Of a DNA stretch of 22,191 nucleotides, positions 6,337 to 13,208 are shown piece after piece (the stretch's first letter is position 1; the number at the start of each line of letters is the position of its first letter). This DNA is from DATGHS01 sp035307785. GTDB taxonomy: Bacteria > Planctomycetota > Planctomycetia > Gemmatales > Gemmataceae. A program made the translations under genes and the position numbers. The notes under the pieces were generated by a model that saw only the letters and a list, made by a program, of their open reading frames with translations, was not told the DNA's origin and ran no database searches. The stretch spans positions 1-22,191 of the forward strand of contig DATGHS010000358.1 of assembly GCA_035307785.1 (NCBI GenBank). Direction: 5' to 3'.

Positions 6337-7947
6337 ATGACGGAAGACGACATGGGTTCAGCCTCTCCAATCCTTTCTCGCGGCCGTTGGATGGCCCTGG
6401 CTGCGGCACTGCTCGGCTGGATGTTCGACGGTTTCGAGATGGGACTCTTCCCCGTCATCTCGCAGCCCGCACTGACGGACCTGTTGCAAGTCAAAGCCGA
6501 TCCGCAGACCGGCCAACTTAGCACACACGACAAGGCTTTGGTCGCGCAATGGAATGGCCTGGCCGTGGCCGGGTTCCTGATTGGCGCCGCCACGGGCGGC
6601 GTAATCTTTGGCTGGTTGGGGGATCGTCTTGGCCGCGTGCGGGCCATGGCGCTGAGCATTGTCACCTACGCGCTTTGCAGCGGCCTCGGCGCCTTTACTT
6701 CGCACCCGTGGCAAATTGTGTTGATACGATTCCTCGCCGCTTTGGGCATGGGAGGAGAATGGTCGCTGGGCGTGGCGCTGGTGATGGAGGTCTGGAGCGG
6801 TAAATCGCGCGGTTTCCTCGCCGGGCTTATTGGCGCTGCCGCGAACTTGGGCTATGCGACAGTTGCCGTGTTGAGCATGGGCCTGGAGCGGATTCAAGTT
6901 GCGCTCGCTCATGTGCTGACGGATGGCGGCATGACTTCGGAATGGGTGCATCGACTAACCGATCATTCCGCCTGGCGGTTGCTCATGGTGGCGGGAACGA
7001 TCCCCGCTCTGCTCACGTTTTTCATCTTCCTTTGTGTGCCGGAGTCGCACCGCTGGCAGGAGGAGCGCCGCAAGGGCTCCACCGCCGGGTGGATGACTAA
7101 GGATTTGCTCGGTGTGCTAATCGGTCTGGGCGGCGGCATCGGGCTCATCGCGCTCTGGAACCCGATGTGGAGCGAAGGCCTGCCCTGGTGGCAACTGCTG
7201 ATCGGAACGCTGGTGGCTGTGGCCATTGTGACGCTGGGCTATCTCTACCCCATGCTCGGGTACTTGCGGCGCTCGGCGGTCGAACCCGGCTTCGCCCGGC
7301 TGACGCTGAACCGCATGCTTCTAGGGGCGGCATTGAGCGGCGTTGCCCTCTTGGGCACTTGGGGCTCCATTCAATGGGCGCCGAATTGGGCTGATGCCCT
7401 CTCGAAGACTGCCCACGCCCCGGAATGGTGGCGCTATGCCAAACAGTGGGCTACGTTTTGGTCGGCGTGGGGCGCGATTGCGGCTTCGCTCATTGCGCCG
7501 ATCATCGGCTACTGGATGGGCCGGCGCATCATGTACGCACTGTTGTGCCTGCTGGCCATGGCGGCATCGTGGCTCTTTTACCAAGGCAACGTGACGTTCG
7601 GCACGTGGTTCCTGGTCTGCGTCTTCTTGGCGGGCGGGGCAACGGCTTCGTTCTATGGCTGGCTGCCGTTGTATTTACCGGAATTGTTCCCCACGCGCGT
7701 TCGTGCCACCGGTCAGGGCTTCAGCTTCAACTTTGGCCGCATCCTCGCGGCCATCGGCGCGCTGCAAACCGGAAACCTGACGGCCTTCTTTAGCAAGAAG
7801 GTCGACTTGTCACAGTCGGTGCCGAGCTTCATTCAAAACCCACGCGGCTTGCCAATGGCGTGTACATTCCTTTGCCTGATCTATGTGCTGGGGGTCGTCT
7901 TGGCGTTTTTCGCTCCCGAGACGAAAGGCAAGCCGCTGCCCGATTGA
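6337..7947 (+). CDS. Major facilitator superfamily (MFS) transporter
   Basis: A 536-residue inner-membrane secondary transporter. The N-terminus carries WMFDGFEMGLF (Asp31 in the first helix), as in sugar and aromatic-acid/proton symporters. MFS motif A, GWLGDRLGRVRAM, sits between helices 2 and 3 at about residues 92-104. A long central loop near residues 225-260 holds charged stretches such as RWQEERRKGS, then a second half containing GWLPLYLPELFPTRVRATGQ, typical of the sugar/proton symporter branch. It is somewhat longer than the usual 400-450 residues owing to periplasmic insertions (for example after helix 1). The start at 6337 lies five bases after the hydrolase stop; an ATG at 6352, with GGAAG before it, is an alternative. 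It ends the operon before a strong hairpin. The substrate cannot be fixed from sequence. Confidence 0.92.
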   Translation: MTEDDMGSASPILSRGRWMALAAALLGWMFDGFEMGLFPVISQPALTDLLQVKADPQTGQLSTHDKALVAQWNGLAVAGFLIGAATGGVIFGWLGDRLGRVRAMALSIVTYALCSGLGAFTSHPWQIVLIRFLAALGMGGEWSLGVALVMEVWSGKSRGFLAGLIGAAANLGYATVAVLSMGLERIQVALAHVLTDGGMTSEWVHRLTDHSAWRLLMVAGTIPALLTFFIFLCVPESHRWQEERRKGSTAGWMTKDLLGVLIGLGGGIGLIALWNPMWSEGLPWWQLLIGTLVAVAIVTLGYLYPMLGYLRRSAVEPGFARLTLNRMLLGAALSGVALLGTWGSIQWAPNWADALSKTAHAPEWWRYAKQWATFWSAWGAIAASLIAPIIGYWMGRRIMYALLCLLAMAASWLFYQGNVTFGTWFLVCVFLAGGATASFYGWLPLYLPELFPTRVRATGQGFSFNFGRILAAIGALQTGNLTAFFSKKVDLSQSVPSFIQNPRGLPMACTFLCLIYVLGVVLAFFAPETKGKPLPD

Positions 7948-7951
7948 AAAC

Positions 7952-7982
7952 GAACGCCCAGGAACGGAGTCCCTGGGCGTTC
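7952..7982. terminator. Bidirectional terminator hairpin between convergent genes
   Basis: GAACGCCCAGG at 7952-7962 pairs perfectly with CCTGGGCGTTC at 7972-7982 around a 9-nt loop. It lies between the MFS stop at 7947 and the convergent copper-protein stop at 7989. On the minus strand the GTTTTC before the MFS stop gives a short T-rich tail; on the plus strand the tail is weak. Confidence 0.65.
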
Positions 7983-7988
7983 AACCAA

Positions 7989-8591
7989 TTAATAGGGAGG
8001 ACGCGGCGCAGTCGCCGCGGGCGCGAGGGCCGTTCCCTGTTCGACGATCACACTCCCTCGCATCTGCGGATGCAGATTGCAACGGTAAGCGAAGGTGCCG
8101 GCTTGATTAAACGTCTTGCTGTACGAACCGCCCGGTGGAATGTTACCGGAGTCCCACGAGCCATCGATGGCCGACACGGTGTGCGGCTTCTGGCCCTTGT
8201 TCATCCACTGGATCGTCGAACCGGGCGCGACTCGCATCTCGCCAGGTTGGAACGAGCCGTCCGTGATAGTGACTATCTTGGTCGAGGCTGCGGCGGGCGG
8301 ACCTGCCGTTGGTTGCATCGTCGGGGCCGGAGCAACTGGCTGGGCCGGCATTGGGTAGTAATAAGTCGTAGTGGGGTAGACGTACGTGGGGGCCGTGTAA
8401 GCTGGGTACGTGTAAGCAGGGTACGTGTAGGCCGGGTACGAATACGTCGGATACCAATAAGCTTGCCTCGGCATGTATCCGTAATTGTTGTAGTACCAGC
8501 GGCGGTACATGACTTGGGCCGATGCCGGGCTCGTATCGAAGCAAGCCCAAGCTAACGCGCCGAGTGCCACGGACAGGAATGCGGACCGCAT
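7989..8591 (-). CDS. Secreted amicyanin-like cupredoxin with Tyr/Pro repeat region
   Basis: A 200-residue exported blue-copper protein, probably a periplasmic or cell-surface electron carrier. It has a signal peptide (about residues 1-25, ending SPASA), then a low-complexity stretch of about 65 residues dominated by Tyr and Pro with YPAYT-type repeats, a Pro/Ala linker, and a cupredoxin domain at about 100-185. Type-1 copper ligands are visible: His137 (KPHTV), Cys171, His174 and Met177 in CNLHPQM. The C-x2-H-x2-M spacing is that of amicyanin, not plastocyanin (longer) or azurin. I placed the start at 8591 because GAGGAGG lies just upstream and a signal peptide follows at once. It is monocistronic, converging on the MFS gene. 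Nearby cytochrome-bearing dehydrogenases would be reasonable redox partners, but that is inference. Confidence 0.9.
   Translation of the reverse strand: MRSAFLSVALGALAWACFDTSPASAQVMYRRWYYNNYGYMPRQAYWYPTYSYPAYTYPAYTYPAYTAPTYVYPTTTYYYPMPAQPVAPAPTMQPTAGPPAAASTKIVTITDGSFQPGEMRVAPGSTIQWMNKGQKPHTVSAIDGSWDSGNIPPGGSYSKTFNQAGTFAYRCNLHPQMRGSVIVEQGTALAPAATAPRPPY
8395..8454 (-). repeat. 15-bp tandem repeat encoding YPAYT units
   Basis: Four successive 15-mers (8395-8409, 8410-8424, 8425-8439, 8440-8454) with core GTGTAAGC-GGGTAC on the plus strand. The first three are nearly identical and the fourth is diverged. They encode the YPAYT repeats of the copper protein. The unit length keeps frame, so copy number could vary between strains without breaking the gene. 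Confidence 0.85.
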
Positions 8592-8944
8592 GATGGACCT
8601 CCTCTGCTGTTCCGGAAACAGGCTCAGAAATCGAACATCGAACGTCACCAAACGACGGCGAGCGCAGTTTCGAGACGCATCCACGGAGACGTCCGAAAAC
8701 TGATTGCTCGTTCGGCCGTCGGTGGCCGAAACGCCCGCCAGGCGCTTTCACTTCCCAATGAGAAAGCCGAACGCCGCAGCCCCAAGCTGGGTCGGTCCCG
8801 AATGTTCGGCTTAGCGTGCCGGCGACGAGAGGAATCGCCAGCCAAATAAAAAGGTGGGCCGGCAAGCGCCGGCTCACAATCATTTTAGCGATTTTGGAGG
8901 GCAATGTCTGAAGCAGGAAAGGTAATTGTGAATGAGATTGCCGC
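8592..8944. other. 353-bp intergenic region upstream of the copper-protein gene
   Basis: No gene is supported here. The part nearest 8592 must hold the copper-protein ribosome site (GAGGAGG) and promoter, though no clear -35/-10 pair was recognised. The part nearest 8944 holds the terminator of the DUF2007 gene at 8854-8877. ORFs crossing the region are continuations of frames antisense to or overlapping the copper-protein gene. Confidence 0.6.
8854..8877 (-). terminator. Rho-independent terminator of the DUF2007 gene
   Basis: On the minus strand GTGAGCCGGC and GCCGGCCCAC pair (10 bp, one mismatch, 4-nt loop), followed by CCTTTTTATTT. It sits about 70 nt past the DUF2007 stop. The GTGAGCCGGCGC core is also of the kind found in dispersed REP-like repeats. 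Confidence 0.7.
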
Positions 8945-9457
8945 TCAGGTGTCGAGCCGCCTTGGGCGCGGCAGCGGCCGGTCGCGCTGAATGCGAGTGT
9001 CCGGTAGCTCTATTTCCTCTTCAACTTGCGGTTCCGAGCGCGGCCTCGGCTTCCAATCGCGGATGTTGCTCGGCAATTCCGTCGCCTCGGCCGATTCGTC
9101 CACGGTATCGGCATACGACCAGCCGCATTCCTCGCATTGCATCTGGTTTTCGAGCATGCGCTTGCCGCAAGACAGGCAACGGAGCGTGTCCACCCCCGCT
9201 TCTTGCTCAATTGACCGATCGCGCGGCTTGGGCCACTGTTCCTTCGCCGCCGAAGCTCGTTGCGCGTCCGCCGCGGCAACCTGCAGCTTGATCCAGCCAA
9301 AGGCATTGCCGAAGAACCAATCCATGGCAATGCTTTCGCCGTCGGCAATGTAGCATGGAATGCCCTCTTCCTCAAGGAACATGCGGGCCAGTTCTGCCTC
9401 GTGCAGAAACCGAAACGTGGCAATCGTAACCAAGTCTTCGGCCATGGGGGCGCCCAT
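8945..9457 (-). CDS. DUF2007 domain protein with zinc ribbon
   Basis: A 170-residue cytoplasmic protein. Residues 8-65 match the DUF2007 'putative signal transducing protein' fold (LVTIATFRFLHEAELARMFL, EEEGIPCYIADGE, then a hydrophobic strand). Residues 94-111 form a zinc ribbon (C94-x2-C97, C108-x2-C111: CLSCGKRM, CEECGW). The tail is acidic then Arg/Pro-rich and probably disordered. Its molecular function is not established; DUF2007 proteins are often linked to post-translational sensing only by annotation. The start is uncertain: the ATG at 9457 or the one at 9445 (residue 5), neither with a clear ribosome site. It lies 53 bp downstream of the 1015-residue cytochrome gene on the same strand and could be read through from it. 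Confidence 0.78.
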   Translation of the reverse strand: MGAPMAEDLVTIATFRFLHEAELARMFLEEEGIPCYIADGESIAMDWFFGNAFGWIKLQVAAADAQRASAAKEQWPKPRDRSIEQEAGVDTLRCLSCGKRMLENQMQCEECGWSYADTVDESAEATELPSNIRDWKPRPRSEPQVEEEIELPDTRIQRDRPLPRPRRLDT

Positions 9458-9477
9458 TGCGTTGCTGCATTCGACCA

Positions 9478-9501
9478 GCGAGGCTCGAAGACTCGCCTCG
9501 C
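9478..9501. terminator. Short hairpin after the 1015-residue cytochrome gene
   Basis: GCGAGGC at 9478-9484 pairs with GCCTCGC at 9495-9501, 10 nt past the stop codon on the minus strand. There is no T-run, so it may be only a weak terminator or a chance palindrome in GC-rich DNA. Confidence 0.25.
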
Positions 9502-9510
9502 GGCTTTCCG

Positions 9511-12500
9511 CTACTTCTGAAACATCGCATTCTTGCGGTCGCCGCGCGAGAGCAGATACGCGATCAGGTCGAGAATTTCGTCCTCCTTCAGCACGTCGAG
9601 CAGGCCCGTCGGCATCATCGACACCTTCGATTGCTCCATGCTCTCGATCTTCTTGCGATCGACGTTTACGAGCGCATTGGGGTCGCGCATGTCGGTCTGA
9701 ATGACGATGTTGTCGCCGTGCAGATTCACGATCCGGCCCACGACGGTCTTGCCGTCGGTGGTTTCGATTTTCACGGCGGCGTACTGATCGCTGATGCTCT
9801 TGCTCGGATTTGTGATCTTTTCGAGCAAATCGCGCGTGCTGAAGCGGCCGCCAAGGCCGGTGAGATCATGCCCGGCGGCGCCGCCCTCGTTGCTGAAGCG
9901 GTGGCAGCCGAAGCAGCCGGTCTCGCCAAAGAGCGAGCGGCCGCGGTCGTAGTCGCGCTTGGTCAGGCCCTTTTCCACGATCGGTACCAGTTCATCGAGC
10001 GTCCAGTTCCTGACAAACGGCCTCTGCTTCACCGTGAACGGCAACTTCGGATCGGGCCGCGCTTCCAAGATCGGTTTTAGCGCAACCTTTTCTTGCTCGG
10101 TCAGCGTGGCGATGGCATCGGTCTTGATGATCTTCAGGAAGTTGGCGAAGCTCGCGCCGCCGCGGAAGTTCGCCGCCTTCAGGAGCCAGGAGAAGTACTC
10201 CTTGCGCTGGTCCAGCGTCCAACCTTTCTTCAACACGCGCAAAGAACGGGCATATTCGATTTGCTCTTCCTGCGTGGGCGCATCGCGCATGAGCTTCAAT
10301 GTCTTGGCCACGACATCCGGCGCTTCAAGATACACCAGTAGCGCACAGAGTTCGCCGTTCAGCAGGTGACTGTGCGTGGGGTAGACCGAGTCGAAGCGCG
10401 TGACGATGGGCGGGCGGACATAACCGCCGGGCGGGCCCATGCGGTTGAACAGCACCTGATAGACGCGGACCAGATCGATGCGTTGATCATCGTTCAGCAC
10501 ATCCCATTTGATTTGGCGTAGAGCTTGCAAGATCTTCTGCTTCAGTTGCTCATCCACCGGAGGCGTATCCTTGGTGCGGTGGAACGGATCGGTCGCGCTC
10601 ACACGCACCAGGGCGAGCAGAGCCAGGATTGCGGCTTCCGGTTCTTTTTCTTCCAAAGCGCGATCCTGCCATTGCTTGGGGTCTTGCCATTCCAGGGCCG
10701 CGCGCGCGGCGAAACGAATGAAACGATCCGGATGATTGAGATACGGCCAAACTTCGGCGACCGCATTGGGATCCTTGTGGCCGTGGAATGACTCGATCCG
10801 GTGCCGCAAGGCGCGCATGTCGGCGCCGGCGTTATTCAGCCCGGCCTCGGCTGTCGATTCCTTGCCGGTGTACGTGACACGGTACAAGCCCGATTGCGTA
10901 TTCCGGCCGCCGATGGTGAAGTACAGCGCGCCGTCCTTCGGATTCACCACGACATCCGTGAGCGGCAACGGCGTGCCGTTCAGGAACTCTTCATTCTCAG
11001 CATTGTACGCACTCTGATCCGGCGTCAGATGCAACGCATACAGCTTGCCGTAGCTCCAATCGCACATGAAGAGGGCGTCCTGATATTTGGCCGGGAATTT
11101 GGCCCCGTAGCCGAAGCACATGCCGGTGGGCGAACCGGGGCCGACGTTGTAAATAGCAGGCAGGCTATCGGGATAGAACGGCGGCCACTTGCCGGCCCCG
11201 TTGCGCCAGCCGAACTCGCTGCCGCTCGTGACCAGGCACACGCGTGTGGGCCGATACCACGGCGTATTGAAGTCCCATTCCATGTCGGCATCGTAGGTGA
11301 AGAGTTCGCCTTGCCGGTTGAACGCGGCATCGAATTCGTTGCGATAGCCGGTGCTGATGAGTTCCCAGTTCTTGCCGTCGGGATCGATCTTGGCGATGTA
11401 GCCGCCGGGGGCGAGCACGCCCTTCATGAAGCCGTTGCCGTCGGGCATGCGCGGCAACAGGTGGTCTTCGCCCCAGATCAACGGCACCCGCGAACTGCTC
11501 ACTTGCGTGAGCTTGGCCGCATCGCCAATGATGACGTACAGCGACTTGCCGTCGGGTGAAAGCAGAATGGCATGCGCCCCATGCTCGCCGCCGGCCTGAA
11601 GCTCGCGCAGCAACTCCGGCTCGCCATAGGTCTCGCCGCCATCGGTGGAGCGCACACGCCAGAGGCCGTGCTTCGGGGTGACCTGCTTACCATCCGGCAG
11701 CGTGTGCTTGACGGATTCGTTCACCATCACGTAGAGGCTGTCGAAGGCGTATAGCAGGCCATGCGCGCCGCCGAGTGGAATCGGCAGCTTCTCAACCTTC
11801 GTTTCATCTGCGCTGCCGCCGATGGCCGGAGGCGTAATTCGATAGAGGCCGCCGCCCTGATCCGACGTGATGAGCCGGCCTTTCGGGTCAACGCACATGT
11901 TGACCCACGAACCCTGGGTGGCCTTCGGGACAGAATACAGCAATTCGACGTGGAAATCCTTGGCGACCTTGATCTTGTCAATCGGCGTGGCTGTCGGGGT
12001 CTTCAGCTTGCCGCCTTTGCCGAGCGAAGTGTCGTTGATGGCGGTCCACGGCCCGCCGCCGAGATTGGCAATGACGGCCGCGGGCTTCCAGGACTTGTCA
12101 TCGAAATCGAGGCTTTGCCAATTCTTGTCGGCCTTCTCGGAAACGAGCCAGGTATCGTTGGTGACGATGCTCGAGCTCACGCCGCGCCTCGCTTCGAGGT
12201 CCAGCCGCAGCACCAACCCCGCCGGGCCGCTCGTGTTGAAGCCCTGCACCGCGAGGACATGTTTTCCAGGGCCGACCAACTTCAAATGCGTCGTGATATC
12301 CTTGGAAACCGGGGTCTCCCACTCGCTGCTCTTCAATACCTCCTTGCCGTCGAGATAGACCGTCATCTCGTTATCGCAGGTACCGGCTATCTTCGCGGCC
12401 GTGATGTTGGCCGGTACGTCGAAGACCTTGCGGAAGTAGACGGTCTGGTTGTCCTTCGGGCTCTGGTCGAGCCAGATCCACTTCGGGGCGGATTTGTCCT

Positions 12501-12558
12501 GGGCGAAGGCGAGAGCGCAGGAGGAGAGAAGGATGAGGGCAGAGGACACGTATCGCAT
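9511..12558 (-). CDS. PVC-type heme-binding CxxCH protein: lectin-like domain, beta-propeller, HEAT-like region, cytochrome c
   Basis: A 1015-residue exported multidomain protein. Order: signal peptide (residues 1-19); N-terminal beta-sandwich of the kind seen in glycoside-binding modules (about 25-185: WIWLDQSPKDNQTVYFRK, MTVYLDGKEV); a sorbosone-dehydrogenase-like beta-propeller (about 195-600: GRLITSDQGGGLYRI, GGEHGAHAILLSPDGKSLYV, TGYRNEFDAAFN); an alpha-helical HEAT-like region (about 610-790); and cytochrome c with CFGCH at 882-886 and likely axial Met981 or Met982 in SMMPTGLLDVL. Such proteins are abundant in planctomycetes and are presumed periplasmic, PQQ- or metal-dependent dehydrogenases passing electrons to heme; direct biochemical proof is scarce. 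The ribosome site is CGGAG before the ATG. It follows the 1377-residue relative on the same strand, but a repeat-flanked GxxExxY gene separates them, which may interrupt co-transcription. Confidence 0.92.
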   Translation of the reverse strand: MRYVSSALILLSSCALAFAQDKSAPKWIWLDQSPKDNQTVYFRKVFDVPANITAAKIAGTCDNEMTVYLDGKEVLKSSEWETPVSKDITTHLKLVGPGKHVLAVQGFNTSGPAGLVLRLDLEARRGVSSSIVTNDTWLVSEKADKNWQSLDFDDKSWKPAAVIANLGGGPWTAINDTSLGKGGKLKTPTATPIDKIKVAKDFHVELLYSVPKATQGSWVNMCVDPKGRLITSDQGGGLYRITPPAIGGSADETKVEKLPIPLGGAHGLLYAFDSLYVMVNESVKHTLPDGKQVTPKHGLWRVRSTDGGETYGEPELLRELQAGGEHGAHAILLSPDGKSLYVIIGDAAKLTQVSSSRVPLIWGEDHLLPRMPDGNGFMKGVLAPGGYIAKIDPDGKNWELISTGYRNEFDAAFNRQGELFTYDADMEWDFNTPWYRPTRVCLVTSGSEFGWRNGAGKWPPFYPDSLPAIYNVGPGSPTGMCFGYGAKFPAKYQDALFMCDWSYGKLYALHLTPDQSAYNAENEEFLNGTPLPLTDVVVNPKDGALYFTIGGRNTQSGLYRVTYTGKESTAEAGLNNAGADMRALRHRIESFHGHKDPNAVAEVWPYLNHPDRFIRFAARAALEWQDPKQWQDRALEEKEPEAAILALLALVRVSATDPFHRTKDTPPVDEQLKQKILQALRQIKWDVLNDDQRIDLVRVYQVLFNRMGPPGGYVRPPIVTRFDSVYPTHSHLLNGELCALLVYLEAPDVVAKTLKLMRDAPTQEEQIEYARSLRVLKKGWTLDQRKEYFSWLLKAANFRGGASFANFLKIIKTDAIATLTEQEKVALKPILEARPDPKLPFTVKQRPFVRNWTLDELVPIVEKGLTKRDYDRGRSLFGETGCFGCHRFSNEGGAAGHDLTGLGGRFSTRDLLEKITNPSKSISDQYAAVKIETTDGKTVVGRIVNLHGDNIVIQTDMRDPNALVNVDRKKIESMEQSKVSMMPTGLLDVLKEDEILDLIAYLLSRGDRKNAMFQK

Positions 12559-12577
12559 GGAGAGACTCCGAAGAAAT

Positions 12578-12683
12578 CAGGACACAAAGAGCACAAAGGA
12601 GACACAAAGAACACAAAGATATTGGGAATGTTGTCGGCGACTCTTTGTGCTCTTTGTGCCTCCTTAGTGTTCTTTGTGTCCTG
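12578..12683. repeat. CACAAAG hairpin repeat, downstream copy
   Basis: Arm 12578-12618 pairs with 12643-12683 (41 nt each, a few mismatches) around a 24-nt loop. Each arm is built of four CACAAAG-type heptamers spaced 9-11 nt apart, with the second arm reading CTTTGTG. It starts 20 bp upstream of the 1015-residue cytochrome start codon and ends 5 bp before the GxxExxY stop. Its left arm matches that of the second hairpin at 40 of 41 positions. Confidence 0.9.
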
Positions 12684-12688
12684 TCTTA

Positions 12689-13084
12689 TTACATCACTAA
12701 TCGTTTGATTCCAGATTTCATCATCTTAACGTTGAAGTTGAGAAGTAAACCAAGCCAGCAGCCGGTGAATTTCAAATAAGTCAGGAGTTGGGCTTCATGA
12801 ACCTCAATCAACTTGTCTACAGATTTGATCTCAATCAAAACCAGATTCTCCACCCAAATATCAATTCTGTAAGCTTGAGGAACGAGTAATCCTTTGTATT
12901 CGACATCGAGCGGAATCTCAAATCGATACGAAATGCTTCGAAGCGGCAGTTCGTGGCAAAGACAAGTCCTGTACGCGGATTCCAGCAACCCCGGACCCAT
13001 ATGGCGATGGACTTCAATGGCGGCCGAAATGATCTCATTGGACAAATCATTACAGCGCATTTTGGTTGCTTCATCTACTGGCAT
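12689..13084 (-). CDS. GxxExxY protein, PD-(D/E)XK nuclease-like
   Basis: A 131-residue protein of the GxxExxY family (TIGR04256; PDDEXK_3 type). The signature is G32-x-x-E35-x-x-Y38 (GLLESAY). A nuclease-like core follows: Asp75 (YRIDIWV), then E85-x-K87 (LIEIKS), then Q99-x3-Y103 (QLLTY), the order seen in RecB-type PD-(D/E)XK enzymes. Family members are small, widespread and of unproven function; nuclease activity is predicted, not shown. AGGAACGAAA precedes the ATG. Composition is notably AT-richer than the flanking genes, with codons such as AAA, ATA and TTT used freely, a sign of transfer. It is bracketed by CACAAAG hairpins starting 16 bp upstream of the start and 5 bp downstream of the stop. 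Confidence 0.9.
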   Translation of the reverse strand: MPVDEATKMRCNDLSNEIISAAIEVHRHMGPGLLESAYRTCLCHELPLRSISYRFEIPLDVEYKGLLVPQAYRIDIWVENLVLIEIKSVDKLIEVHEAQLLTYLKFTGCWLGLLLNFNVKMMKSGIKRLVM

Positions 13085-13099
13085 TTTCGTTCCTTAAGA

Positions 13100-13200
13100 C
13101 AGGACACAAAGAGCACAAAGGAGACACAAAGATCACAAAGACATTCAGTTCAGAATTCTTCTTTGTGTTCTTTGTGTCTTCTTTGTGTTCTTTGTGTCCT
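13100..13200. repeat. CACAAAG hairpin repeat, upstream copy
   Basis: Arm 13101-13140 pairs with 13161-13200 at 37 of 40 positions around a 20-nt loop. It lies between the GxxExxY start codon and the stop codon of the 1377-residue cytochrome gene. Any GxxExxY promoter must lie within or across this hairpin, unless transcription comes from the upstream gene. Confidence 0.9.
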
Positions 13201-13208
13201 CTTTTTTC

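Larger units (their letters stand above)
12578..13200 (-). mobile_element. Candidate mobile or recombining cassette: hairpin - GxxExxY gene - hairpin
   Basis: The GxxExxY gene fills almost exactly the space between two near-identical CACAAAG hairpins in direct orientation, 522 bp apart. The whole 623-bp unit sits between two related large cytochrome genes with only 8 and 19 bp left over. No transposase, integrase or target-site duplication is visible, so mobility is inferred from the arrangement and from the AT-rich composition unlike the flanking genes. It could spread using outside enzymes or by recombination between hairpins. Confidence 0.4.

Noticed and set aside
5327..6409. 360-codon open frame on the minus strand across the hydrolase gene
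   Set aside because: It is opposite a gene with an intact catalytic triad and signal peptide, and its translation has no recognisable domain.
8143..8904. 253-codon minus-strand frame overlapping the copper-protein gene
   Set aside because: It is out of frame with the cupredoxin domain, starts beside the terminator hairpin and has no family features. The copper gene has a strong ribosome site and intact ligands.
11761..12708. 315-codon open frame on the plus strand opposite the 1015-residue cytochrome gene, running into the repeats
   Set aside because: Most of it is antisense to the cytochrome gene, and its C-terminus is only translation of the CTTTGTG repeats.
12578..13200. Insertion sequence with transposase
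   Set aside because: The only gene between the repeats is GxxExxY. It has no DDE, HUH or recombinase motif, and no target duplication was seen, so it is reported only as a candidate cassette.
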